Shown here one piece after another: positions 12,001-24,000 of a stretch of 64,000 nt of DNA (its first letter is position 1; each line of letters opens with the position of its first letter). The position numbers and the translations under genes are program-made. Origin of the DNA: Protea cynaroides (lineage: Eukaryota; Streptophyta; Magnoliopsida; Proteales; Proteaceae); NCBI GenBank assembly GCA_028583415.1, contig CM053269.1, positions 46,533,888 through 46,597,887 on the forward strand. Reading direction: 5' to 3'. The notes below the pieces were generated by a model. It did not search any database. It saw nothing but the letters and a program-made list of their open reading frames with translations, and was not told where the DNA came from.

Positions 12001-15000
12001 GAGCATTCAACCAGTCTTGAAAGGCTTCGGGGTCTTGCCTCCCATGAAACTCCTTAAGGTCCATCCGTACCTTATGGGTTTGGTAACGGATAGGTTCATC
12101 ATAGTCTTCATAGGGTGGGTTGTGGTATTCCTCTCTAGGGACTCTTTGAGGAGCCCTAATAACACGTCTTGGCATTAGGTTGGCATTAGGTTGGCATTAG
12201 GAATTTCTTTTCTAGGGGCTTCTATTCTAGCCGTCCTAGGATTATCCTGTTCCTCCAAATTACTTATTCTCCCATCCACGCTATCTAATTTGGCATCCAT
12301 TTTGGTCAATCGTTGGAGAACCAAATTAACAAGGTCATTGAGGTTATTGGACTGATTAGGAAAGTTAGAACTCTCCTCAGCCATGCTCTGATACCAATTG
12401 ATGGCAAAGGGGTTAAAACATATCAAATTAACAAGCCCTCTTTGCTACAGGATCTCAGTCCAATACAAAAATCTACAGAGAAAAGTAATAGAAAAAAATT
12501 CTTATATGGAAATCCGACCGTCAGAAATTGATGAAATTTGGGTTGAATGGCCTTTATAATAGTTATGAACACCCCTTCAAAGTTGAAGAAGATCAGAAGA
12601 GAGTTGAAGAAGTTATGGGGCCTGCAAGTTTGCTGAACCTACTAGCACCCCAGATTTGGAAGATGATTGATTGCTTCTAGTTTGGAAGTAGTTTATCAAG
12701 GGAACTCAATGGATCTACAGGTAGGCTATGTCGTCAGCCAGTGTAGTATGTTTGTATCTCAAAACAAGAGTCAAAATATCAAGGAAGAAAGAGGAACAAG
12801 AGGTTGAGTCTCACACCCTGGTGAGGCTCAACCAGAAAATTTTAACTCTTTAAATTTTCTAGAAAAACTCTACTGCAGCCAGCTTGCATTCTCTTTATTT
12901 ATAGCTTTGAAACATTACAAATAAAATAGGAAAAAACTAAACTTGGAAAAGCTAAACTTCCTTTATAACTTAGGAAGTTTCTAAAACATAGAAACAGGAA
13001 AGTTTCTAAAAACTGGAATTAGGAAACTAGATATTAGGCAAGTCTTAATCTCCAAACAACTAAGACTTTTAAACTAGCTAGCCTAATTTTTAGGAAACTA
13101 AACAATGAAAATAAATAAACTAAAAATTAGGAAACTAACAAAAAGATTCTAACTACTGTTGTTGGTACTGTTCACGTGAACAGTACCGCGTGAACAGTGT
13201 TGACGTGAACACTGTGGGTTGGGCCCATGTTGACAGATCCTTGGGCTGGTCCACTACTGGCTGGTCCTTGGACTGCATCAACTCCCCCCCACTTAAAAAG
13301 AACTCGTCCATGAGTTTTGTAATGGTGAAGAATGACTACAGAGGGGTCGGTAGGCAGTACCTGTTGATCTTGAAACTTAAACTGTGCTTGCGACGTTGGA
13401 AGAAAATCCATCACTTTGGGTCAACTTTCTTCAAAATATTTAGAAGGTATTACGAAATCGACATGCACAACATCTTGAGGAAAGTCAAGTGGAATCGTGG
13501 TATCCATGGGGACGATCTTATTCAATTCTTCGTCTTTCGCAATTTTCTCCATAACACCATGGTCTTCATCAGAACTGTGGTCACCATTGTCAATCCATGG
13601 AGTTTTAGTAAAGGCATCAAAATTATCCACATCCACTTTTGGGGCAATCAAGACCATACTAGTGATTATATGGATTCCATATGAATCCTCACCATCGTCC
13701 ATGACATCCGTAGTAGGAACAGAAGTGTCATCACTTTGTGGTTCACGTACCTGTGTATCTGAGTTGGCCTCGATTGCAGCAACTAAGGAGTTTACCTTTA
13801 ATTTTTATGGATAATCTCTAGCAAAGTGACCATATGCATTACAGTGATAGCATTGCACATCCGTAGCTGCTACCATGGGAGTTTTACCTTTATTTGTCGT
13901 TGGAGTAGCATGAGATGTAGTCCCTATGGCTTTACTGTTTGGTGTAGGGTGCTTCAATTCATAAGAACTGGAGGTGGGCTTCGGTATTGACTTCAAAAGG
14001 TCCTCGGCTTGGAAAGCTTTATCAACACAGTCGTTAAAACTAACAATATCAACCACTCCCATTTTTTCTCTAATTTCAGGTCGCAGCCCCAAACGGAACC
14101 GAGATATCATTTGATCATCATTGTCTCGTGAACCTGATTGTGCACATAATTGATCAAATTGGTATACATAGTCTTCCATACTCATATTACGTTGACGAAG
14201 ATTGTTCAGCTGGTCATGCAACCTTCTTTGGAAAGACCGAGGCAAATACTTTTCTTTCAATTATTCCTTCATCTCCTTCCAAGAAGTGGGTTCTTTACGA
14301 CTCCATGAGACTATACTCATAGTTATGCCACCAATCACGAGCACCCCCGACAAATTTAGAGCGGACCAATTGCAGCTTTCGAGGTTCAGGAAGGTTAAAC
14401 CAATCGAAATAGTCATCTAGAGCATTTAGCCAATCTTGAAAGGCTTCGGGGTCTTGCCTCCCATGAAACTCCTTAAGGTCCATCCGTACCTTATGGGTTT
14501 GGTAACGAATAGGTTCATCATAGTCTTCATAGGGTGGGTTGTGGTATTCCTCTCTAGGGACTCTTTGAGGAGCCCTAATAACACGTCTTGACATTAGGTT
14601 GGCATTAGGAATTTCTTTTCTAGGGGCTTCTATTCTAGCCGGCCTAGGATTATCCTGCTCCTCCAAATTACTTATTCTCCCATCCACGCTATCTAACTTG
14701 GCATCCATTTTGGTCAATCGTTGGAGAACCAAATTAACAAGGTCATTGAGGTTATTGGACTGATTAGGAAAGTTAGAACTCTCCTCAGCCATGCTCTGAT
14801 GCCAATTGATGGCAAAGGGGTTAACACATATTAAATTAACAAGCCATCTTTGCTACAGGATCTTGATTCAATCCAATACAAAAATCTGCAAAGAAAAGTA
14901 ATAGAAAAAAATTCTTATCTGGAAATCCGACCGTCAGAAATTGATGAAATTTGGGTTAAATGGTCTTTATAATAGTTATGAACACCCCTCCAAAGTTGAA

Positions 15001-18000
15001 GAAGATCAGAAGAGAGTTGAAGAAGTTAAGGGGCCCGCAAGTTTGCTGAACCTGCTAACACCCCAGATTTGGAAGATGATTGATTGCTTCTAGTTTGGTA
15101 GTAGTTTATCAAGGGAACTCAATGGATCTACAGGTAGGCTATGTCATCAGCCAGTGTAGTATGTTTGTATCTCAAAACAAGAGTCAAAATATCAAGGAAG
15201 AAAGAGGAACAAGAGGTTGAGTCTCACAACCTGGTGAGGCTCAACCAGAAAATTTTAACTCTTTAAATTTTCTGGAAAAACTCTACTGCAGCCAGCCTGC
15301 ATTCTCTTTATTTATAGCTTTGAAACATTACAAATAAAATAGGAAAGAACTAAACTAAGAAAAGTTAAATTTCCTTTATAACTTAGGAAGTTTCTAAAAC
15401 ATAAAAATAGGAAAGTTTTTAAAAACTGGAATTAGGAAACTAGATTTTAGGCAAGTCTTAATCTCCAAACAACTAAAACTTCTAAACTAGCTAACCTAAT
15501 TTTTAGGAAACTAAACAATGGAAATAAGTAAACTAAAAATTAGGAAACTAACCAAAAGATTCTAACTACTGTTGTTGGTACTGTTTATGTGAACAGTACC
15601 GCATGAACAGTGTTCACGTGAACACTGTGGGTTGGGCCCATGTTGACAGATCCTTGGGCTGGTCCACTACTGACTGGTCCTTGGACTGCGTCACCCACTT
15701 TGCTACAAGATCTTAATTCAGTCCAATACAAAAATCTGCAGAGAAAATTAATAGAAAAAAAATTCTTATCTGGAAATCCAACCGTCAGAAATTGATGAAA
15801 TTTGAGTTGAATGGCCTTTATAATAGTTATGAACACCCCTCCAAAGTTGAAGAAGATCAGAAGAGAGTTGAAGAAGTTATGGGGCCCGCAAGTTTGCTGA
15901 ACCTGCTAGCGCCTAAATCTGGATCAAGTTTGATTGATTCTAATGGCTGTAGCAGCAAGTCAGCAAAGCTTAGCAGTCACTATAGGAGGTCAGATTCATA
16001 TGCTAGAATAGAATGCTTGAAGTTAACATGCAGAAGAAAAGGATAGAGGAAGAATGATAGGTTGAGTCTCACAACCTGGTGAGGCTCAACTAGAAAATTT
16101 TAACTCTTTAAATTTTCTGGAAAAACTCTACTGCAGCCAGCCTGCATTCTCTTTATTTATAGCTTTGAAACATTACAAGTAAAATAGGAAAGAACTAAAC
16201 TTGGAAAAGCTAAACCTCCTTTATAACTTAGGAAGTTTCTAAAATATAGAAATAGGAAAGTTTCTAAAACTGGAATTACGAAACTAGATTTTAGGCAAGT
16301 CTTAATCTCCAAGCAACTAAGACTTCTAAACTAACTAGTCTAATTTTTAGGAAACTAAACAATGGAATAAGTAAACTAAAAATTAGGAAACTAACCAAAA
16401 TATTCTAACTACTGCTGTTGGTACTGTTCACGTGAACAGTACCGCGTGAACAGTGTTCACGTGAACAGTGTGGGTTGGGCCCATGTTGACAGATCCTTGG
16501 GTTGGTCCACTACTGGCTGGTCCTTAGACTGCATCAGTATAGGTCAATGCGAACCAAGTAGTAGTGGTAGCAGCACAGTATAGGTCTGTGAACCAAATAG
16601 TAGTAGCAGAATAGTATAGGTCACTATGAACCAAGTAGTAGTAGCAGCAACAGTATTAGAAGCAGCAATAGTGGTGGTTGCACACCTAACAGAGAACCTT
16701 AAACGACTCTCAAAATGGCAACCCAGGTGATTGCTCTGATACCATATAACAAAATAAAAAAATAAGAGAAGATGGAGAGAATCGATGTTGTGTCACTCCT
16801 CTCCTTGTAGCTTGTATTTATAGAAAATAAAAAATAACTATTAGATATGATCTTGGACTCCACAAGTCAGAGTCCTAGTCACAAACTAAAGACAAAGTAA
16901 ACTCAAAATAGGAAAAGGAAATTGATGCAATATTGTACAGCCCATGCCAATGGGGACCAAAGGCCAAAACTACCAGCCAACACAGTTCACGTGGCACTGT
17001 TCACGTGAACAATGCCAACAGCAATTTGTTGCCAATTTGAAGCCAAGCCGACAGCTAGTTACAGCTGTCTACAGTTTGCATGCTCAAGCCTTAGTTACCT
17101 TCTTCTCCAAAAAGTCTTTGTTAATTTATTTCCTAAATTTGTTAGCAAATAAGTAGTTATGGAACAATAAGAAGTTTACTTATTTGTTTTTGGAAACTTT
17201 CCAAAAAAAACTAATAAGGAAAGTTTCCTATCCTTAGTTATGTTTATTTTGGATATTCCTTTACGGAATTAATCCTTCCATAGTTCGTAACCATCCTAAA
17301 GCTATGAATATGAATAAAGGAGGAGACGGAAGGAAGACTTAGAAGAACCAAAATTTCTGTCGTAATTTTGGTTGAGTCTCCAAGGTTGTGAAAAACAACC
17401 AAAACCTCTATTTTCTGGATTCTTGTGTTCTTTTGCAATTCTCTCGACTCCCATACATTCCCTGCTAATTTGCGACACCATTCCTATTGTTCCTGTGCAT
17501 TCAATATTGTGGAATTGGAGTTTAGTAATCAGGTTCTCCTATTCAGCTAGTACCAGTGGCGTCGTCAGAAGTATAGCCTGATTTTGAAAATTCACTGCTC
17601 CTCATTCCATGGTTGGATCGACTTCATATTTGAGCATGTGTTCAAGCATATCTTAAAGTTCATTTCCCCAAAGTTTGAAGTCATTCCAACAGCCAGAGAT
17701 TCAGATAATAAAGAAAACAAAATGGGAGGGGGGCTCAAACTTCTTGAATATTATAGGAATTTCTTCCATAAGTGATACAGGACTCAACGGGGTTGTTTTA
17801 CATCTTTCTTTTGGTTCTACATCCCTATCCCCCAATAACGAATAGTGAAAAGGGAGTCCATAGCATAGTCCTTTTCAACCCTGATCAATGAACATACAAA
17901 ATCCCACAAATTATATTCCAAATCACGGAAACAGTCATTTGTTTCCAGCCTTCCTTCTTCTTTCAGGGCCTAGTCGAAAGAGAATCCAGTACCTCAACGT

Positions 18001-21000
18001 CAACTATGCTCCAACATCAGATCGTTGGTGAGGAACATTATGAAATTGCGCAAAAAGTTAACTTTATTTTTTCACATTATATCAATTCTGGTTTTACTGT
18101 TTCTTGAGATTTCGAATTGGGTTAAATTATAAGAGATCCCCCCCGGTAAGGATTAGGGTAAAACTGAATTAGAACCTTGGCCTTTCCATCAGAAACTAAC
18201 AAGCCTAATTGGTAAAAGAAACTAATAAACTACTTAGGAGTCTATATACTAATAGGAGTCCATGCCCTACAAACTAGCACTAACTATTTTGATTAAGTCA
18301 AAGCACTGTACTATTACAATTTTATTACGCTAACATCCTCCAAGTAGGCAACCTGCATGGCTGCATCTAGTTCTTCCTTGAAGATTTATGGCATTGACAT
18401 TGACAACCAACTGGAGGCATATTGACGGCAGCGGTAGCTTGAACTGTGAAAATATTTGTCTTACTTTGCAAAGCAAGTAAGAACAGGTAGATCCTCCTAA
18501 GGACTTCCTCCCATAAATTTGAGTTCAGATGCATCTCCTGCATTGTGCTTCCAACAAATGTAGTCTATCCAATTGACTAAGCAACAAATATGAAAACTAA
18601 AACTAGTTTCCCATGCAATATATGATAATGCAAGATCTCAAAAAGAGCATAGCACAGCAAACTTAAGAATGAAAAATTACTTTGAGGACAAAAGATCTCC
18701 ATGTGTTTTCCTCTTTGCCCACCCGTCATCTATGTTAGAGACAGAAATTGTTGTTACCCTTAGGAGTTTATAGTGAAAATTTTATTTTCTCAAAAATGGT
18801 GGAGAAAAGAATTTAGATTCCTACATATAGAACAACTTTGATGAGTTTGGTGCAAATGAGTAGATTTAAGGGAAGAAATGGTGCCAGCATACAAAATATT
18901 AATAAACAATAATTAAACCAACATAAATCAGGCATACACTAGATTGCGACTCTGATTACGAAATGAAACTAATAACTGATGAGACCTGATTAGTCATACC
19001 AAAACTGCTCCAGTAGAAAGAGGCAAGGTGGATCATTCTATGTAACCAGTGTGTAGGTTTTGTAGAAACAAAAGGAAAGGAAACAATCGAGAAGAAGAAA
19101 AAGAAAGAGACAATGGGGACAAGAGAGAGAAACAGATTGTGTTTCTAGCACTCCTATTACATTTTGTGTACCTAAAAGTATTGGTGTTGATGCGAAGAAA
19201 CCTCCCATAATAGAATGCATGGAAAATGCATGTAAAAGAATTTATATGAAAAATACACCCCCAGAATGCATCATCACTCTGAACAAGTTTTACATTCAAC
19301 TATTATATGGCAGACATCATTTAATTTCTTTCTTCCATTCAACTTAAGAATAAAATATGAAGATGAAGAAGACAGTGATTCAAAATACTATGTACCTCTC
19401 TACAAATAGGGCACTTTGATTCTGGAAGTGCAGCTTTAAGTCCTTCAAATATCATAACAGAAACTGCAGAGCAAGCACAAGCTTTGCAAAAGAGATGACC
19501 ACAGCTTAAAGCATAAGGATTAAAAAGAGTATCCTGTGAGTGAACCAGAAACAAGTAAGCAACACTGGAAATATTGCTATTTTTACCTCAGAATGCAACC
19601 AAGTAAAATATGCCAGTATTTTTTACCAAGCAAACAGCACAAGTCAAATTGTATTCTAGCTTCATGGAATTGGGAAGCATCAATGTCAGGACGGGCTGAG
19701 TTGAAGTAAAATCACAAGAGAACTGACGGAAATCCTCGGGCGAATCTCCATTATCTAATGTAGTGGAATTTATATAGAATGCACCCAATTCAATCAGCCA
19801 GGGTGATTGTAGAAGTTCCATGTGTTCAGATCGGAGTTTAGTTTTAAATTTCCTACCATTTATAGAGCTATGTACCTACAGAGAGGATTAAGAGAAATTG
19901 TCAAGACTTCTAAATGACAAAAGATTAATTAAAACGTTGAAGCTCTAATGAGTACAGTTCCATCAAGTGATTACCTTATCGTATTTCTTAAGGAGTTTTT
20001 GCATAGCAATTGCATTCATTATGACATAATCAATCAGAATCCTAACTTCTTGAACCATGGCATGTTGACCACTTCCGAAACAATGATACAGCTGTAACAT
20101 GTATTTTTGCAATCCTTTTGAGATATGAAGGTGGAGGAGGCGTCTTACTCTAGAACTTAAAAACCCAGAAATCTCTGAAGCCTCTTTCATCAATTCAGAA
20201 AAGAACATCTGATCACACACTACAAAATATAACATCTCTGGTATCAACATCTATTGTCTGGAAGAAAAATTAATTATACAGTTCCAAGTTAAGAGTAACA
20301 ACAATTTCAGCACATAAATACAGAATTTCAACTAAAGATGCAATTGGAAATGAACACTAGTTATGTTCTGATGGAAATGAGGAAGAAATAAAGAAAAATG
20401 TGTAGCAAGGAATACAACCACACATACTTATTGCAGAGGGAAAAAGGTACACTTGTTTGAACTTTGAACTAAGGAGCATAATAAACATTTTACCAGATGA
20501 TTCCAATGAAATTGATGGTAGCTTTCCCCTCTTCTGATGGGGAGGAAAAGAAATCAAAATGTAGAATGTAAAAAGGAAAAAAAAAAAAATTCAAATCAGC
20601 TTGCATGTTTAAGATAGAAGTATTTCATTTGAGTTGAGAAGCTCAATACTTAAATCTATAGTACAAGAAATGATTTGCCCCTGCTCCTTTCAATATCCAA
20701 AATAAAGGTAACAGACAACAGATTAGTACCACTGTGAAAAATTGAACGTGCCCATATAGTTTACACCTTGAATATCTTGCCACCCTTATACAAGCATACT
20801 TGGAACAGTTCTAGGTGGACAGTACTCACACATTCAGCAATCCATCAAGGAAAACTTTCGCCTCAACCACTTAACCTATTATTTTGTCTTACATATGTCA
20901 GAATAGCAACCCTACACATTTCAAAATAACTATATCTCGCCAATAGTTAAGGTCATAAGTATTAACTTTTTAGTTTTTGGATACCATGTAAATTCATATC

Positions 21001-24000
21001 ATCACCAAGCCTACCCCAAAGGAACTCACATGTAGAGCCATTCTCAAAGTCTCATCAAGGGGTTCCTTTGTTGCATTCTTCTCTACTGAAGGCAAATTTT
21101 TACATGAGAATTTTACTGAATGTAAGATTTTTTTTATTTGTCAATGTAATTTTTTGCATTTTACACCAAATAAATGTTTTAAAAAATCCTATTGTACAGG
21201 AGAATTTTCCTTTTCCACCTCCTTTTACATGAAAGCAAATGGGGCCTCATGCTCAAGAGCTCCAATTGAAATGTTGGGTTTTCAGAGAATATAGAATACA
21301 CTTAGAGAATGGAGAATGAAATTCTTAGCATAATAAAATTGTAACCATACACTGTTTTGACTTATTCAAAGTAGTTAGTGCTAGTTTCTAGGACTTGGAG
21401 TCCTATTAGTATATGGACTCCTAATTAGTTTATTAGTTTGCTTTATTAGTTTCCTTTACCAATTACGCTTTTTAGTTTTCTTTTTCTATTTTGAGTTTAT
21501 TGTCTTTATTTTGTGACTAGGACTCTGATTTGTAGAGTCCTAGATTCTATCTAATAGTTGTTTTTTATTTTCTATAAATACTAACTACAAGGAGGGGAGT
21601 ATTATACACATCGATTCTCTCCATCTCTCTTATTTTTCTATTTTGTTACATGGTATCAAAGCAAACCCTGAGTTACCGCTTTAAAAGTCATTTAAGGTTC
21701 TTTGTTAGGTGTGCAGCCACCACTATTGTTGCTCCTGCTTATGTTGCTGCTGCTACTACTACTTGTTTCACAGTGACCTATGGTCCTATACTATGCTACT
21801 ATTACTATTTGGTTTACAGTGATCTATACTGTGTTGTTACTACTACTTGGTTCACAGTGATATATACTGTGCTGCTACTCCTACTATTGCTGTCACTACT
21901 ATCGCTGCTATTCCTACTACTACAATTGCTGCTTCCGCTGCTACATTGTTTCAAGCTGAAGCTCTCACATTCCCCATGCTCCAGCTTGAGGGGGGATACT
22001 AGCATAAAAAATTGTAACCGTACACTGCTTTGAATTTGTCAAAGTAGTTAGTGCTAGTTTCTAGGATCTGGACTCCTAATTAGTTTATTAATTTCCTTTG
22101 CCAATTACGCTTGTTAGTTTCCTTTTCCTATTTTGAGTTTACTTTGTCTTTAATTTGTGACTAGAATTCTGATTTGTAGAGTCATATATCCTATCTTATA
22201 GTTGTTTTCTATTTTCTATAAATACAAGCCACAAGGAGGGGAGTAACATACACATCGATTCTCTCCATCTTCTCCTATTTTTCTATTTTGTTACGAAAAT
22301 AAACTAGATTGTCTGTTGGGGGGGGGATCAAGGGGGGAAAGTAGTCTTATTGTCATTTTACATAAAATTCAAGTAAAAAAAAAAAAAAATCTTTACAAGG
22401 TGAAATTTTACAAGTTATTTCACATGCTTCAACTCCTCATAGAAGAACAGAATAAAGTTACAAAAATACAAGATTCACAGCTGAAATGCTAGTTGATTTT
22501 TGTCCAGAGGTCCAATCTGTGAGAAAAAAAAAAAGGTAAAATCCTTTGGAATACGGTTACACAAGCTACTATTCAGCAGATCCAGTTAGCAAGGAATTGT
22601 ACAACTTTTAAATGGAAATAAATATTGCCCAGCATATGTGCATTGCGATTAAGAGATCTCTTATGGACAGGCAGCCACACAAAATGAATTTCTAGGTATT
22701 CAAACTTCCAGAATTAGAGAGAACTGCAAAGGTTTAATATAGGAAAATTAGAAACCTTTGCAGTCTATGTTATGTTTTGTGAATGGTTGTCCAGTTTCTC
22801 TTCCCTACACAGATTATCTTGCTTCAAAGTTAAAAATCCTAGTTGTTGCCTGCCTATGAAACATAAAAGGATAAAAATACACAAGTGTGTCACCAAAGTA
22901 AAGCAACCATCTTGGCAGCAAGTAAATGTCACGACGATGTGAAATCTTATAAATACAGAATTCATTACCTGAAATGCACCCAAAGGAATGTTATATATGC
23001 CCTTGGATCCAACAAGTAATCAATTTAGCTCAGTTGTCCACATGCAGTGTGTATGAAGCACCCATTGCAAAGTGGGGGACAAAGTTGAATAACCCCAATT
23101 TCAGAGAGTTATCAATTTATTTCATCAGTGACAACAATATAAATAAAGCAAACACAAAAGTTCATAAATTCATCAAATTATCTTGTTGGTCCTAGTGATG
23201 TACATTTACATTCATTGCAGCCGAACCCCCCCTTTTTTAAATTACAATAAGCAAATTTAGAGTCAACCAAAACAGTTGTAGTATTTTATTAGTTACTTTA
23301 TCCTTTGATCTTTTATTTCAGATGAATCACAATACACCTAGGGCATCTAGGCCCCATTTGATAACTCTCTGGATCTCGTATGCCAATGATTCCGACTCCC
23401 AGAGAGTCATTTAGAAGCGAAATCACATTTGATAAATCCAGTCTGATTCCAACTCCCATTAAGTAAATCGGTCTAAAAATTGACTCCCAAAGTCAGAATA
23501 TGAGAGCTAAAAAAAGATGTTGCCGTTGCTCTAGAGCACATTAGTTTGCAACTCTTCTCTCTCCATATTTTATTGTCTTACTTCATCTGAGCAGACCTCT
23601 ATAAAAAGATCACAACCACGAACAGAAGGATTGAAACCTTTGTACTCATCTCTTCAAAAAAAACTCCCGTGCTTCATTGAGCTTCCCAGCAGAGCACCAC
23701 CCATTAACATGAATGGCATAAGTCCTCTTATCATGAACACCTCCCTCCCGTACCATCCACCTAATCAAAGCATAAGCCCCTTCAAAATTCTTGACCTCAC
23801 AGAGAGCGTAAACCAATGAATTAAGCCCGTGCTTTCCATAAGACTCGATAATCAACGAGAATGTCTCAAGAGTGAGAGCAAGTTCTTGTTTTTTCATCTG
23901 TTCTACGACTTTCCACATGGTCTCCTAGTGACGGGTTCAGCCTAGTATTTTGATAAGTTCTTCGTATTCAATGGATGTCGGATCATAGTGGGACTGGCTC

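Larger units (their letters stand above)
9981..16536 (-). mobile_element. Tandem gag-only gypsy-like (TR-GAG) LTR array, TSD GTATA
   Basis: The array reads LTR A (9981-10859), internal 1 (10860-12398), LTR B (12399-13280), internal 2 (13281-14806), LTR C (14807-15693) and truncated LTR D (15694-16536). GTATA flanks the whole at 9976-9980 and 16537-16541. On the minus strand each LTR begins TGATGCAG and ends CCATCA. The PBS ATTGGTATCAGAG abuts the gag start, and a G-rich PPT (AAGTGGGGGGGAGT) precedes the downstream LTR. Each internal region is only about 1.5 kb with a gag frame and no protease, RT or integrase. That fits the published TR-GAG type of non-autonomous element, mobilised in trans. 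Confidence 0.88.
9596..18336 (-). mobile_element. TRIM-like LTR element (copy 1), split by two later insertions
   Basis: Direct flanking repeats TCCTC occur at 9591-9595 and 18337-18341. The left LTR is 9596 to about 9852. The internal region is about 9853-9980 plus 16537-16753. The right LTR is 16754-16922 plus 18192-18336. The minus strand carries a primer-binding site TGGTATCAGAGC (initiator tRNA-Met type) next to the right LTR. The LTR matches copy 2 at 21323-22295 in opposite orientation, and the internal region shares its (AGT)n/(CTA)n tract. The left LTR has lost the PPT and about 60 bp of U3. It encodes no protein. Confidence 0.82.
6152..19395 (-). other. BAH1-like intron 4, 13.2 kb, built mainly by nested retroelements
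   Basis: From low to high coordinate the intron holds: AT-rich sequence without a recognised feature (6.15-8.08 kb), a LINE remnant (about 8.1-9.47 kb), and a TRIM-like element (9596-18336) interrupted by a gag-only LTR array and by a solo LTR. Unique sequence (18.34-19.39 kb) leads up to exon 4. About two thirds of the intron length is the nested LTR-element composite. Confidence 0.88.

Noticed and set aside
18364..18548. Candidate last exon of the E3 ligase gene
   Set aside because: The frame lacks the conserved post-RING and YWKER sequence; exons at 6151-6093 and 6024-5913 match the family exactly.
21057..21247. Possible small TIR element in intron 1 of the E3 ligase gene
   Set aside because: End similarity (GGGGTTCCTTTGTTGCATT versus GGCCCCATTTGCTTTCATG) is too weak and no duplication was found.
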